Both the position numbers and the translations under genes were made by a program. The notes below the pieces were generated by a model. The model was not told the DNA's origin and searched no databases. It saw nothing but the letters and a program-made list of their open reading frames with translations. Source: CAZDBA01 sp964503615 (GTDB lineage: Bacteria > Planctomycetota > Planctomycetia > Pirellulales > Pirellulaceae). Taken from it: 27,061 bases of DNA. Position 1 is the stretch's first letter, and each line of letters opens with the position of its first letter. Where the stretch lies: contig CAZDBA010000057.1 of NCBI GenBank assembly GCA_964503615.1, positions 1 through 27,061 of the forward strand, read 5' to 3'. Shown in pieces: positions 15,606 through 23,657 of the stretch.

Positions 15606-17228
15606 CTACTTCTTTTTGGTTGGACCACTCGTTTCTGAATAATCGGGGGCATCAAACTCTTCGCGGAGACGCTCGTACTCGACGACTAATTGCTCTCTGG
15701 CATCGCGATAATTGGGGTCGTCGTAGACGTTCGTCAACTCACGAGGATCGCTGACCAGATCGAACATCTGCCATTCATCAGTGGCCGGTAGATAAAACAG
15801 TTTTTGAGTCGCTGTCCGAACACCGAAATGTTGCGGTACAGCATGTTCACCAATTTCATAGTACGCGTAGTAAAGAGAATCGCGCACCTTCTTTGATGGG
15901 TCAATCAAAACTGGCAACAGCGATTTACCGTGCACCGAATCGGGAGAGGCCACGTTTGCAAAATTCAAAAATGTCGGTGCATAGTCGATATTCTGAATCA
16001 AAGCTTCAGGCCGTGAACCTGGTTTGATCGTTCCCGGCCAGCGAATGACGAAAGGCATCTTGAAAGACTCTTCAAACATCCAACGTTTGTCGAACCAACC
16101 ATGCTCTCCAAGGTAAAACCCCTGGTCTGAGGAATAGATCACAATCGTATTGTCAGCCAGATCGTTGTCATCCAGGTACTTCAGCACGCGTCCAACGCTT
16201 TCATCAACCGCTTTAACCGTTTCCAGATAGTTACGGATGTACCGCTGGTACTTCCACTGTACCAGTTGACGCTCGTTCACTTTGCCCGCTTTGTAGTCGG
16301 CGATAAAGGCTGCGTTTCGAGGCCCGAAATGCGCATCCCACTTTTCTCGCTGAGCCTCAGTCATTCGCTTGTATTCTGGAGTTCCGTACTCGCGGAACGA
16401 AGGAAGTTCGGCGCCGTCCAGCTCATCGTTGCGAACTTTTAAATCGTAGGCCCACGTCAAGTGGCGGTCGATTTCCATTTCGTTCGTTGCCAATGTTTTA
16501 GAACGATCACCATACTCGTCGAACAACGTATCGGGCTCAGGGATTTCGACATCATCCAGACTTCCAAGGTGGCGAAGTGCCGGAGCAAAAGTCCGGTGAG
16601 GTGCTTTATGTTGGCACATCAAAAAGAACGGCTTGGCTTTGTCCCGTTGCTCCAACCATGCGAGCGATTTGTCAGTCGTCAGATCGGTCGCATAACCTTC
16701 AAATTGTTTTCTGGAACCGTCCATCTGCATGAACACGGGATTGTAATAGTGGCCCTGTCCCGGCAAGATTTCCCAATGGTCGAAGGCGACCGGGTCGGTT
16801 TTCAAATGCCACTTGCCAACCACTGCTGTTTGGTACCCCGACTTTTTCAATTCTTTTACGAAAGTCCATTGGCTTTGGTCAAAACCTTTGCCATCGTTTC
16901 GCATAAATCCGTTCACATGGCTATGCTTTCCGGACAAGATACAAGCTCGCGAAGGTCCACAGATCGAGTTCGCACAAAACGAATTGGTAAACAAAGCTCC
17001 CTCGCGTGCGATGCGGTCGATATTTGGAGTCGGAGCAACCTCTGCCAATTCCCCTCCGTACGATGAGATTGCATTAACGGCGTGATCATCAGAAAAGATA
17101 AAAACTACGTTGGGTCGGTCATCAGAGACTTGTGCTTGAACCTTCAAAGGCAAAGAGAAAACTGACGTGACGACCAGAACAACTCCCAATACGATCGCGA
17201 AGGGAGTCATAGAAATGGAACGGTTCAT
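15606..17228 (-). CDS. Secreted S1-family sulfatase
   Basis: This is a 540-aa protein with a signal peptide at residues 1-32 (hydrophobic core, KVQA|Q). It hydrolyses sulfate esters, or N-sulfate, of an unidentified substrate, probably a polysaccharide. The Asp pair that binds calcium is in FIFSDDHA (Asp47, Asp48). The formylglycine Cys is Cys90 in CGPSRACILSGK, the Cys type needing an FGE-type maturase, which is not in the window. GKWH is at 138-141. SSDQGFYLGEHGWFDKR (366-382) supplies the second metal-binding Asp/Gln pair, His376 and Lys381. The length and the C-terminal DLVSDPRELTNVYDDP segment resemble mucin- or glycosaminoglycan-type sulfatases, but the subfamily is not certain. A Shine-Dalgarno-like AGGA lies 7 nt before the ATG. 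Confidence 0.92.
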   Translation of the reverse strand: MNRSISMTPFAIVLGVVLVVTSVFSLPLKVQAQVSDDRPNVVFIFSDDHAVNAISSYGGELAEVAPTPNIDRIAREGALFTNSFCANSICGPSRACILSGKHSHVNGFMRNDGKGFDQSQWTFVKELKKSGYQTAVVGKWHLKTDPVAFDHWEILPGQGHYYNPVFMQMDGSRKQFEGYATDLTTDKSLAWLEQRDKAKPFFLMCQHKAPHRTFAPALRHLGSLDDVEIPEPDTLFDEYGDRSKTLATNEMEIDRHLTWAYDLKVRNDELDGAELPSFREYGTPEYKRMTEAQREKWDAHFGPRNAAFIADYKAGKVNERQLVQWKYQRYIRNYLETVKAVDESVGRVLKYLDDNDLADNTIVIYSSDQGFYLGEHGWFDKRWMFEESFKMPFVIRWPGTIKPGSRPEALIQNIDYAPTFLNFANVASPDSVHGKSLLPVLIDPSKKVRDSLYYAYYEIGEHAVPQHFGVRTATQKLFYLPATDEWQMFDLVSDPRELTNVYDDPNYRDAREQLVVEYERLREEFDAPDYSETSGPTKKK

Positions 17229-17545
17229 TGCGAATTCCTAATTATATTACAGCATGATGGCATAAACCCATCTGCTTTCCTGTTACTACTTGGCCAAATC
17301 AGTGTTCTATTTGATTAGCTCTAACTCAAACAAAAAAGAGAAATGAAGCGACACTGATACTTTATCAGGGCGATTGGAAGCGTTCTACACAACAGAATGA
17401 AAATGCACACACAATTCATCGAAAAATGGCAAGTTCATCGCAGCGAGTTTAGCCAATCGAATCTTGCCCGCCTTTAAAAATTAGTTGCGATTAGTGGAGA
17501 TTGTTGTTCCCAAATTTAGGACATGGAAGTCGACCAATCGTTTGT
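17229..17545 (-). promoter_or_regulatory. Upstream region of the sulfatase gene
   Basis: This 317-bp AT-rich gap between the DJ-1-like gene and the sulfatase, both on the minus strand, must hold the sulfatase promoter if the genes are not co-transcribed. A TATAAT (minus strand, plus-coordinates 17241-17246) lies only about 13 nt before the ATG with no good -35, so it is a poor candidate. No gene is seen here. Confidence 0.4.
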
Positions 17546-18157
17546 TCACGACCGCCCCACTGCTGGATCGCTGCGAAATCCCATCAAGTGACCGACTCGT
17601 TCCGCATTCTCTTTCGTCGTCAATTTTTCGACGAGCGTTAACGCTACATCGATTGCGGTGGCCGGCGAAGTCGAGGTGATCTTGTTTTCATCGACTACGA
17701 TTACGGCGTCGACAACGTTTGCACCTAACTCCGCCAATTGGTTTCGTCGTTTGTCACCCATAATGTTGTAGGTCGTTGCCCGTTTTCCGGAGAGGATACC
17801 ACTCTTGGCAAGCGGCAATGCACCCACACAAATCGAAGCGACTGGTTTTTGCGCGCTGTCAAAACGTCTCAACGTTTGCAAAACCGATTCAGCAAAGGCC
17901 TCTTCGAAAAATCCCTCCGACTCAAAACCGCCAGGAATGGCAACCGCATCAAAGTCGTTGGGATCGACATCATCCAGCAACACTTCGGGACTTACTTTCA
18001 ACCCACCGAAGGTGCACATTACCTCGGTGGTCAACCCAGCCGTAACCGTCTCGATAGGGGAATCGCCGTAATGATTGGCCCAACCTAGAACGTCGATGAA
18101 CGCAGCGGCCTCGAACACTTCGAAAGCGTTCGGCAAAATAACAAGAACGCGTTTCAT
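17546..18157 (-). CDS. DJ-1/PfpI family protein
   Basis: This is a 203-aa protein with the class I glutamine-amidotransferase-like fold. The N-terminus MKRVLVILPNAFEVFEAAAFIDVL has the acidic residue (Glu13 or Glu16) that contacts the active Cys in DJ-1 proteins. VAIPGGFESEGFFE is the glycine-rich loop. The nucleophile is Cys110 in PVASICVGALPLA. TSTSPATAIDVALTLVEKL is the typical C-terminal signature. It is cytoplasmic with no signal peptide. Family members include glyoxalase/deglycase-like and stress proteins as well as ThiJ/YajL; which activity applies here cannot be told. It is divergent from the esterase gene. No Shine-Dalgarno site is seen before the ATG. Confidence 0.88.
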   Translation of the reverse strand: MKRVLVILPNAFEVFEAAAFIDVLGWANHYGDSPIETVTAGLTTEVMCTFGGLKVSPEVLLDDVDPNDFDAVAIPGGFESEGFFEEAFAESVLQTLRRFDSAQKPVASICVGALPLAKSGILSGKRATTYNIMGDKRRNQLAELGANVVDAVIVVDENKITSTSPATAIDVALTLVEKLTTKENAERVGHLMGFRSDPAVGRS

Positions 18158-18250
18158 AATTTCATTCGCGAGATAGAGAATCTTTGTAAAGCAACGAATA
18201 TTATGGCGAGCGATCCAGCCAAATTCAACTCAACAAGTGCTGGATGTTTG

Positions 18251-18291
18251 CGACTCAAACCGTTTGACGACGATTGTTTGAGTTGTTTTTT
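18251..18291 (+). terminator. Terminator-like structure in the esterase leader
   Basis: CGACTCAAAC (18251-18260) pairs with GTTTGAGTTG (18276-18285) with one G-T pair, and TTTTTT follows. A second GTTTGA at 18262-18267 could pair with the same left arm, giving an alternative fold. It lies in the 193-bp divergent region, reading toward the esterase gene that starts at 18351. Confidence 0.5.
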
Positions 18292-18350
18292 GAAAAATCA
18301 AAGTCATAATCGGAGTTTGCCAAAACCGGTTTAACCGCACCCTATCGACC

Positions 18351-19862
18351 ATGAAAAAACCTGACTTCCGCATTCGATTCTTTGTACTGTTCTGGTTGAT
18401 TCTTGCCTTTGCCCAGCCAGTTTCCGCCCAACGAAAACCCCAAGAGAAAACGTTTCGCTTGGCAGGTCTGTTTAGCAACCACATGGTTTTACAACAACAG
18501 ACCGACGCCGCAATCTGGGGGCGAGCAAAGGCGAACCAAAAAGTGACGATTCAACCTTCCTGGATGGAAGAAAGTGTCACCACGACGGTCGATGCTGATG
18601 GCAAATGGAAAACAACGGTGCCTACACCTGAGGCAGGTGGCCCCTTCCAAATCCACTTTGAATCGGGCGATGAAACCCAAGTCCTGAAAAATGTAATGTC
18701 AGGAGAAGTTTGGATTTGTTCGGGTCAATCCAATATGCAATGGAGAATGAAGGGCTTTGGCGTAGACCATTTCAAGGAAGCAGTTGTCAAAGCTAAACAG
18801 CCCAACATTCGCTACAGCTTGATTCCTCAAGTGATCGCGTTGGAACCACAAGAAGATGTAAAAACCAGCTGGTCGATCTGTAGTCCCAAAACCGTTTTGA
18901 ACTTCAGTGCGACTGCCTACTTTTTTGCCAACAAACTGGATCAGGAATTGGACGGCATTCCGATTGGACTGATTTCCACTAACTGGGGCGGGTCACCTGC
19001 GGAAGCTTGGATCAATCAGCAATCGTTGCTGGAGCATTGCCCTGAGTTTGCTCCCGTCTACGAAGAATACGCCGGAATGATCGAAGAAACGGGCGTGACT
19101 TACCAAGGACGAAAACGTCCCAAAAAAGTCAAACACGGATTACCTTCCGTTCTGTACAACAGCATGATTCATCCTATTGCTCCGTTCACTTGTCGAGGAG
19201 TCATCTGGTACCAAGGCGAATCGAATGTTGAAGATCCAGAACAGTACCAACGCATGTTCCCGGAACTAATCCAAAGCTGGCGAGCTGAATGGGGCCAAGG
19301 CGATTTTCCTTTTTACTATGTTCAGATCGCACCCTTTCGATACCTGGACAAAAAATTGCCGGTAGCTCTGCTTCGTGAATCGCAATTCAAAACGCTTGAG
19401 GTACCCAACACGGGCATGGTAGTCACGATGGATATCGGTAACCCAACGAACATTCATCCCAAACAAAAGCAACCGGTCGGCGAACGATTGGCTTTGCTGG
19501 CTTTGGCGAAAGAATATGGGCGTTCAGATTTGGTCTATTCAGGTCCGCAATACGTATCCCACGAGGTGGAAGGAAATCAAATCCGACTCCAGTTTGAATA
19601 CGTAGAAGATGGAATTGCCAGTCGTGATGACAAGCCCCTGTCGCACTTTACGATCGCAGGTGCCGACCAAGTCTTCCATCCTGCCGTGGCCGAAATTGAT
19701 GGCCAGACAATCGTTGTCCAAAGTAACAAAGTCGCGAACCCTGTTGCAGTCCGATTTGCCTGGGGAAATGCTGACGAACCTAACTTAATGAACACAGCTG
19801 GTCTGCCTTCGTCGTCGTTTCGCACCGATGATTGGCCCTATGCAAAACCCGCAAAAAAGTAG
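18351..19862 (+). CDS. Sialate O-acetylesterase-like secreted esterase (SGNH/SASA fold)
   Basis: This is a 503-aa protein with a signal peptide at residues 1-26 (PVSA|Q). A beta-sandwich domain (about 33-115, FSNHMVLQQ, WGRA...V) precedes the SGNH hydrolase domain. The nucleophile is Ser127 in WICSGQSNMQW. GTNWGGSP-type residues are seen as STNWGGSPAEAW (209-220). Block III is VIWYQGESN (284-292). The C-terminal Asp/His pair is in MDIGNPTNIHP (360-370), with His369. This is the SASA architecture, known to remove O-acetyl groups from sialic acids and, in environmental bacteria, from other acetylated glycans. The actual substrate is unknown. It is the first gene of a probable three-gene run with the double-propeller protein and the ATPase. 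Confidence 0.9.
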   Translation: MKKPDFRIRFFVLFWLILAFAQPVSAQRKPQEKTFRLAGLFSNHMVLQQQTDAAIWGRAKANQKVTIQPSWMEESVTTTVDADGKWKTTVPTPEAGGPFQIHFESGDETQVLKNVMSGEVWICSGQSNMQWRMKGFGVDHFKEAVVKAKQPNIRYSLIPQVIALEPQEDVKTSWSICSPKTVLNFSATAYFFANKLDQELDGIPIGLISTNWGGSPAEAWINQQSLLEHCPEFAPVYEEYAGMIEETGVTYQGRKRPKKVKHGLPSVLYNSMIHPIAPFTCRGVIWYQGESNVEDPEQYQRMFPELIQSWRAEWGQGDFPFYYVQIAPFRYLDKKLPVALLRESQFKTLEVPNTGMVVTMDIGNPTNIHPKQKQPVGERLALLALAKEYGRSDLVYSGPQYVSHEVEGNQIRLQFEYVEDGIASRDDKPLSHFTIAGADQVFHPAVAEIDGQTIVVQSNKVANPVAVRFAWGNADEPNLMNTAGLPSSSFRTDDWPYAKPAKK

Positions 19863-19934
19863 TTGAGCCAAGCGGGAGGTTCCAAAACCCCTGAAGTTAA
19901 TCGCAAGCACCTGACAAGAATCTGAAAAAACGAT

Positions 19935-22556
19935 ATGAAATTTCCAAAGAGTGTCTGCAACTTCATTCTATTCAACTTGTGTCTTGTCGGCTGTTGGTCG
20001 TTTGCTTCAGAATGGTATCAACCTGTTTTTGCTCAGACGATGGTCACCAATAACCGGCTTGGCTTGGGCACGGAATCCAACCGTTCTGCTTCAGTGCGAT
20101 TAGGGGACGTCGATGGCGATGGCGATCTGGACGCCGTCGTCGCGAACGGACGGCACTGGCCTCAACAGAATTTCCTGTTTCTCAATCAGGGACTCGCCCG
20201 CTTTACAGTCATGAGTCCCCTTGGAGCGGATCGCTCGACAACTTATGCGTGTGAATTGGCTGACCTGGATGGGGATGGCGACCTGGATGTTGCAATCGGT
20301 AACGACATGGCACCGGGAGAGATCTTGCTCAACGACGGCAAAGGCAAATTCACGCAACATTGCAACTTTGGGGAAGTCAGCAGTGTGCGAAGTCTAACTA
20401 CTGCCGATGTCGACGGAGATGGTGATGTTGATATTCTAGCCACCTGTCGCGGCATGCAGAATCGAATCTATTTGAATGATGGCACCGCAGGATTTGAAAC
20501 CTCGATCGAATTCGGTACTCAAGATGACGCCACTATCGATGTTGCAGTTGCGGATGTTAACGAAGATGGTCACATGGACCTACTGTTGGCGAATCGTGAA
20601 CGCCAGTCCTGCCAATGGCTTCTGAACGACGGAAAAACGAACTTTTCCAAAGAGCTCCCGTTTGGCCCCGCGGTGGCTCGCGCTCGAGCGGTTGCGGTGG
20701 GAGATCTCAACGGTGACCAACACCTGGATTGGGTGACAGGAAACATTGGCCAACCGAACGTGGTCTATCTAGGTGATGGGACAGGAGCAGCGACTCAGTC
20801 GTTCGAATTTGGAGCCGAAGACAGCCGAACCTATACGCTCGACATTGCTGACCTCGATAATGATGGGGACCTTGATATCGTGGCTGGCAATGTCGGCCAG
20901 ACAAACTCGATTTTCTTCAACGAAGGTGGCGGAGAGAATTTTCGAGCTGAGTCGTTCGGTAACGATCAACATGCAACCTACGGCCTGAAAATTGGAGATC
21001 TTAACAACGATGGACTTCCTGATATTGTCGTTGCCAATTCGGATGCGCTCAATCCAGTATTCATTAATCGAGCTCGGCGAAAACGGGCAATCCGCGGCGC
21101 CAAACAGGATATTGAAAAACGAGAACTTCCGATTGGAAAGCAGTTCGAAATTGCTCAGAAGGGCAGGGGAGTGAGCACCGGAACGGTTGTCACCCAACAA
21201 GAGGAAGAGATCCCGTTCCGTGACCAGCCTGTTTACCAATCTACGAATTGGCCCATGTTTCGAGGAACCGGAGCTCGTGGAGTAGCCGAAGGTTTTCCAC
21301 TTCGCACGAAATGGAATGCCGACGCAGAATCGGGGGAACTGGAGGGCATACTTTGGGAATCAGACATACCTGGGCTGGGCCATTCCAGCCCCGTTGTTTA
21401 CGGCGACAAGATTTTTCTTTTGACCGCGGTTGCCAGCGAAGGTAACGCTCCCCTCAATATCGAAGCGGGTGGAAAACCAACTGCGGCGGACGACAACGGT
21501 GAACAGGATTGGCTGGTACTCTGTTACAACAAGACCAATGGGCAGGAAATCTGGCGAAGATCTGCGCGCAAAGGCAAACCTGGAGCGACGCGACACGCCA
21601 AAGCAACTCACGCAAACACCAGCGTCTGCGTGGATGGCAAACATGTTTTGGCATTCCTGGGTTCCGAAGGGGTTCATTGTTTTGACCTGGATGGCCAGCC
21701 ACTTTGGAGTCGAGACCTGGGTGTAATCGACATTAGCAAGTACGACATCGGTTGGGGATTTTCCAGCTCGCCAGTCATTCACAACGATCGTATCGTAATC
21801 TTGGCCGACGACCCAGATAATCCCTATGTCGCCTGCTTGAGCCTGGCGGACGGTAGTGAACTCTGGAAGACTTCACGAAAAGAGATATCTGTGCGAAGTT
21901 GGGGAACGCCTTTGGTTCATGAACAAGGCGAAACAACCCAAGTTGTCGTCAACGGCTATCCCTGGATCGTGTCATACGACTTAAGTAACGGCGAAGAGCT
22001 TTGGCGGATCGAGGGCGGCGGCGACAATCCGATTCCGACTCCGTTCGAAGCTCATGGCTGGTTTTATATTACCAATGCACATGGCGGACCGGCGCCCATC
22101 TATGTCGTTGATCCTGATTCACGGGGCTTGCTAAAAACCAAAGAGGACCAAAAGAAAACCGAGGAAGAATCTGAGGACGATGAAAATTCGGACCAGGAAG
22201 ATTTTATCTGGTCGGTTCCCAAGGGCGGATCGTACATGTCGACGCCCGTAGTTTACGAAGACCACTTGTACCTGGGCAACTCAAACGGAGTCGTACGCTG
22301 CTTTGACGCGATAACCGGAAAGAAACTTTTTGAAAAACGGCTCGGCCGAAAAGCAGGAGTGATCGCATCGGTTGTTGCTGGAGATGGAAAGATTTTCATG
22401 GCATCAGAAAATGGAACCGTTTACGTTCTCAAAGCAGGCACGGAATACGAAGTTCTGGCCAGTAACTCAATGAATGAACCCTGCTTTGCGACGCCCGCAA
22501 TTTCAGAAGGCGTAATCTTTATTCGAACTACGAAACGACTCGTTGCCATTGAGTAA
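19935..22556 (+). CDS. Exported double beta-propeller: seven FG-GAP/VCBS repeats plus PQQ-like repeats
   Basis: This is an 873-aa protein. The signal could end as a lipoprotein (LVGC, Cys20) or at VFA|Q near residue 34. Seven DxDGDGDxD-type calcium loops occur at about residues 58, 110, 158, 207, 257, 306 and 354, a regular spacing of about 49 residues, consistent with one seven-bladed propeller. The third to seventh vary (VNEDGHMD, LNGDQHLD, LNNDGLPD). A basic linker (380-435) leads to a second part starting NWPMFRGTGARGV, with PQQ-like repeats (SPVVYGDKIFLL, LVCYNKTNGQEIWRR, CFDAITGKKLFEKRL). That start is typical of planctomycete outer PQQ-like proteins. An acidic Lys/Glu loop interrupts it near 735-755. 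It probably binds calcium and partners or glycans; no catalytic residues for a PQQ dehydrogenase are seen. Confidence 0.88.
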   Translation: MKFPKSVCNFILFNLCLVGCWSFASEWYQPVFAQTMVTNNRLGLGTESNRSASVRLGDVDGDGDLDAVVANGRHWPQQNFLFLNQGLARFTVMSPLGADRSTTYACELADLDGDGDLDVAIGNDMAPGEILLNDGKGKFTQHCNFGEVSSVRSLTTADVDGDGDVDILATCRGMQNRIYLNDGTAGFETSIEFGTQDDATIDVAVADVNEDGHMDLLLANRERQSCQWLLNDGKTNFSKELPFGPAVARARAVAVGDLNGDQHLDWVTGNIGQPNVVYLGDGTGAATQSFEFGAEDSRTYTLDIADLDNDGDLDIVAGNVGQTNSIFFNEGGGENFRAESFGNDQHATYGLKIGDLNNDGLPDIVVANSDALNPVFINRARRKRAIRGAKQDIEKRELPIGKQFEIAQKGRGVSTGTVVTQQEEEIPFRDQPVYQSTNWPMFRGTGARGVAEGFPLRTKWNADAESGELEGILWESDIPGLGHSSPVVYGDKIFLLTAVASEGNAPLNIEAGGKPTAADDNGEQDWLVLCYNKTNGQEIWRRSARKGKPGATRHAKATHANTSVCVDGKHVLAFLGSEGVHCFDLDGQPLWSRDLGVIDISKYDIGWGFSSSPVIHNDRIVILADDPDNPYVACLSLADGSELWKTSRKEISVRSWGTPLVHEQGETTQVVVNGYPWIVSYDLSNGEELWRIEGGGDNPIPTPFEAHGWFYITNAHGGPAPIYVVDPDSRGLLKTKEDQKKTEEESEDDENSDQEDFIWSVPKGGSYMSTPVVYEDHLYLGNSNGVVRCFDAITGKKLFEKRLGRKAGVIASVVAGDGKIFMASENGTVYVLKAGTEYEVLASNSMNEPCFATPAISEGVIFIRTTKRLVAIE

Positions 22557-22587
22557 ACGACCTCTCAATCCGCAACTCTCGAATGCC

Positions 22588-23613
22588 ATGAACCATTCCA
22601 AACAGACCGCTGAGCCGCCGTTCTTGAAAGGCGTCTACCTGCGAGATGATTTTTGCTTTGAGACGATCGGGGCAGCGTTTGAGCCAGACCCGGAACCCAC
22701 AGAACCTCCCCAGCCCACCGTTCAGGAAACGGCTTTAATGGAGGATGATGAGTTTTTACAAAGTCTACTTACGCCACTGGAGAATCAACCAGCAGACGAA
22801 CCAACAAACAAATCGAATGAGCCGATTCCGAATGAGGAGGCAGTTCAATCAAACCTTGACTCATCCCTCTCGCGTGAAACGAACGTGCTGCAGCGCGGAG
22901 AACGTTATCCTTTTTCGCTGAATTGGTTATCGCCCGAGTTCCAGCTGGAATTCACGCATCCGGTAACCTTTTTTGTCGGAGAGAACGGGAGTGGTAAGTC
23001 GACGTTGTTGGAAGCGATCGCCGAGCTTTGCAACTTTCCGGTAAGTGGAGGTGGTCGGAATGATTTAACAAGTCGTTTCGGACCAGAAAACAGAAGCGAG
23101 TTGGCACGGGCGATGTTTCCCCACTTTAAAAAACGACATCGTGACGGCTATTTTTTTCGCGCCGAGTTCTACGCTCATTTCGCATCGCTTTTAGAGCAGC
23201 GATCGCGCGATCCAGAATTTAGGGGTGATCCGTTTATGCGATACGGCGGCAAATCGTTGCACGCTCGTTCACATGGTGAATCGTTTTTGGCTTTACTGCA
23301 AAATCGGTTTGATTCAGGCATCTATTTGATGGACGAGCCGGAGTCGGCACTATCGCCTCAACGTCAACTGACGCTGCTGGCCATGATTGCCGACCGTGTG
23401 GGTCAGGGCAAAGCTCAGTTTATTATCGCAACTCACTCGCCGATCTTGATGACGTATCCGAACGCAACAATCGTGAACTTCGATTCGACAAAACTTGAGA
23501 ATATTGCGTTGGAGGAAACGAATCACTACACCCTGACGCGAGATATTCTGAAGAACCCTGCGATGTATTGGCAGCATCTTTCACCCAAGACCGACGACGG
23601 AACTTTGAATTGA
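22588..23613 (+). CDS. ABC/AAA-type ATPase with acidic insertion near the N-terminus
   Basis: I chose the ATG at 22588 (341 aa), 31 bp after the previous stop; in-frame TTG codons at 22543 and 22549 would overlap the upstream gene. The ATPase motifs are Walker A GENGSGKST (131-139), an ABC-signature-like SHGES (228-232), Walker B GIYLMDEPES (244-253, catalytic Glu250), and switch His283 in IIATHSPIL. This is the SMC/Rad50-like AAA_21 fold with no coiled coil and no membrane segment. Usual members run directly from a PFLKGVYL-like strand to YPFSLNWL. Here about 75 acidic, Pro-rich, probably disordered residues (about 28-100) lie between them. No nuclease or TOPRIM partner is adjacent, so a defence role is not supported. 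The cellular role is unknown. Confidence 0.85.
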   Translation: MNHSKQTAEPPFLKGVYLRDDFCFETIGAAFEPDPEPTEPPQPTVQETALMEDDEFLQSLLTPLENQPADEPTNKSNEPIPNEEAVQSNLDSSLSRETNVLQRGERYPFSLNWLSPEFQLEFTHPVTFFVGENGSGKSTLLEAIAELCNFPVSGGGRNDLTSRFGPENRSELARAMFPHFKKRHRDGYFFRAEFYAHFASLLEQRSRDPEFRGDPFMRYGGKSLHARSHGESFLALLQNRFDSGIYLMDEPESALSPQRQLTLLAMIADRVGQGKAQFIIATHSPILMTYPNATIVNFDSTKLENIALEETNHYTLTRDILKNPAMYWQHLSPKTDDGTLN

Positions 23614-23657
23614 GAACCATTGGTGACTTCTGAATTAGCGACTTTTGAAAATCCTTG

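Noticed and set aside
17241..17246. TATAAT on the minus strand before the sulfatase
   Set aside because: It is only about 13 nt from the start codon and has no -35 element at the right distance.
22588..23613. Anti-phage defence ATPase (OLD, Gabija or retron type)
   Set aside because: No TOPRIM or nuclease domain, no partner gene, and the neighbours are exported proteins and a DUF819 gene.
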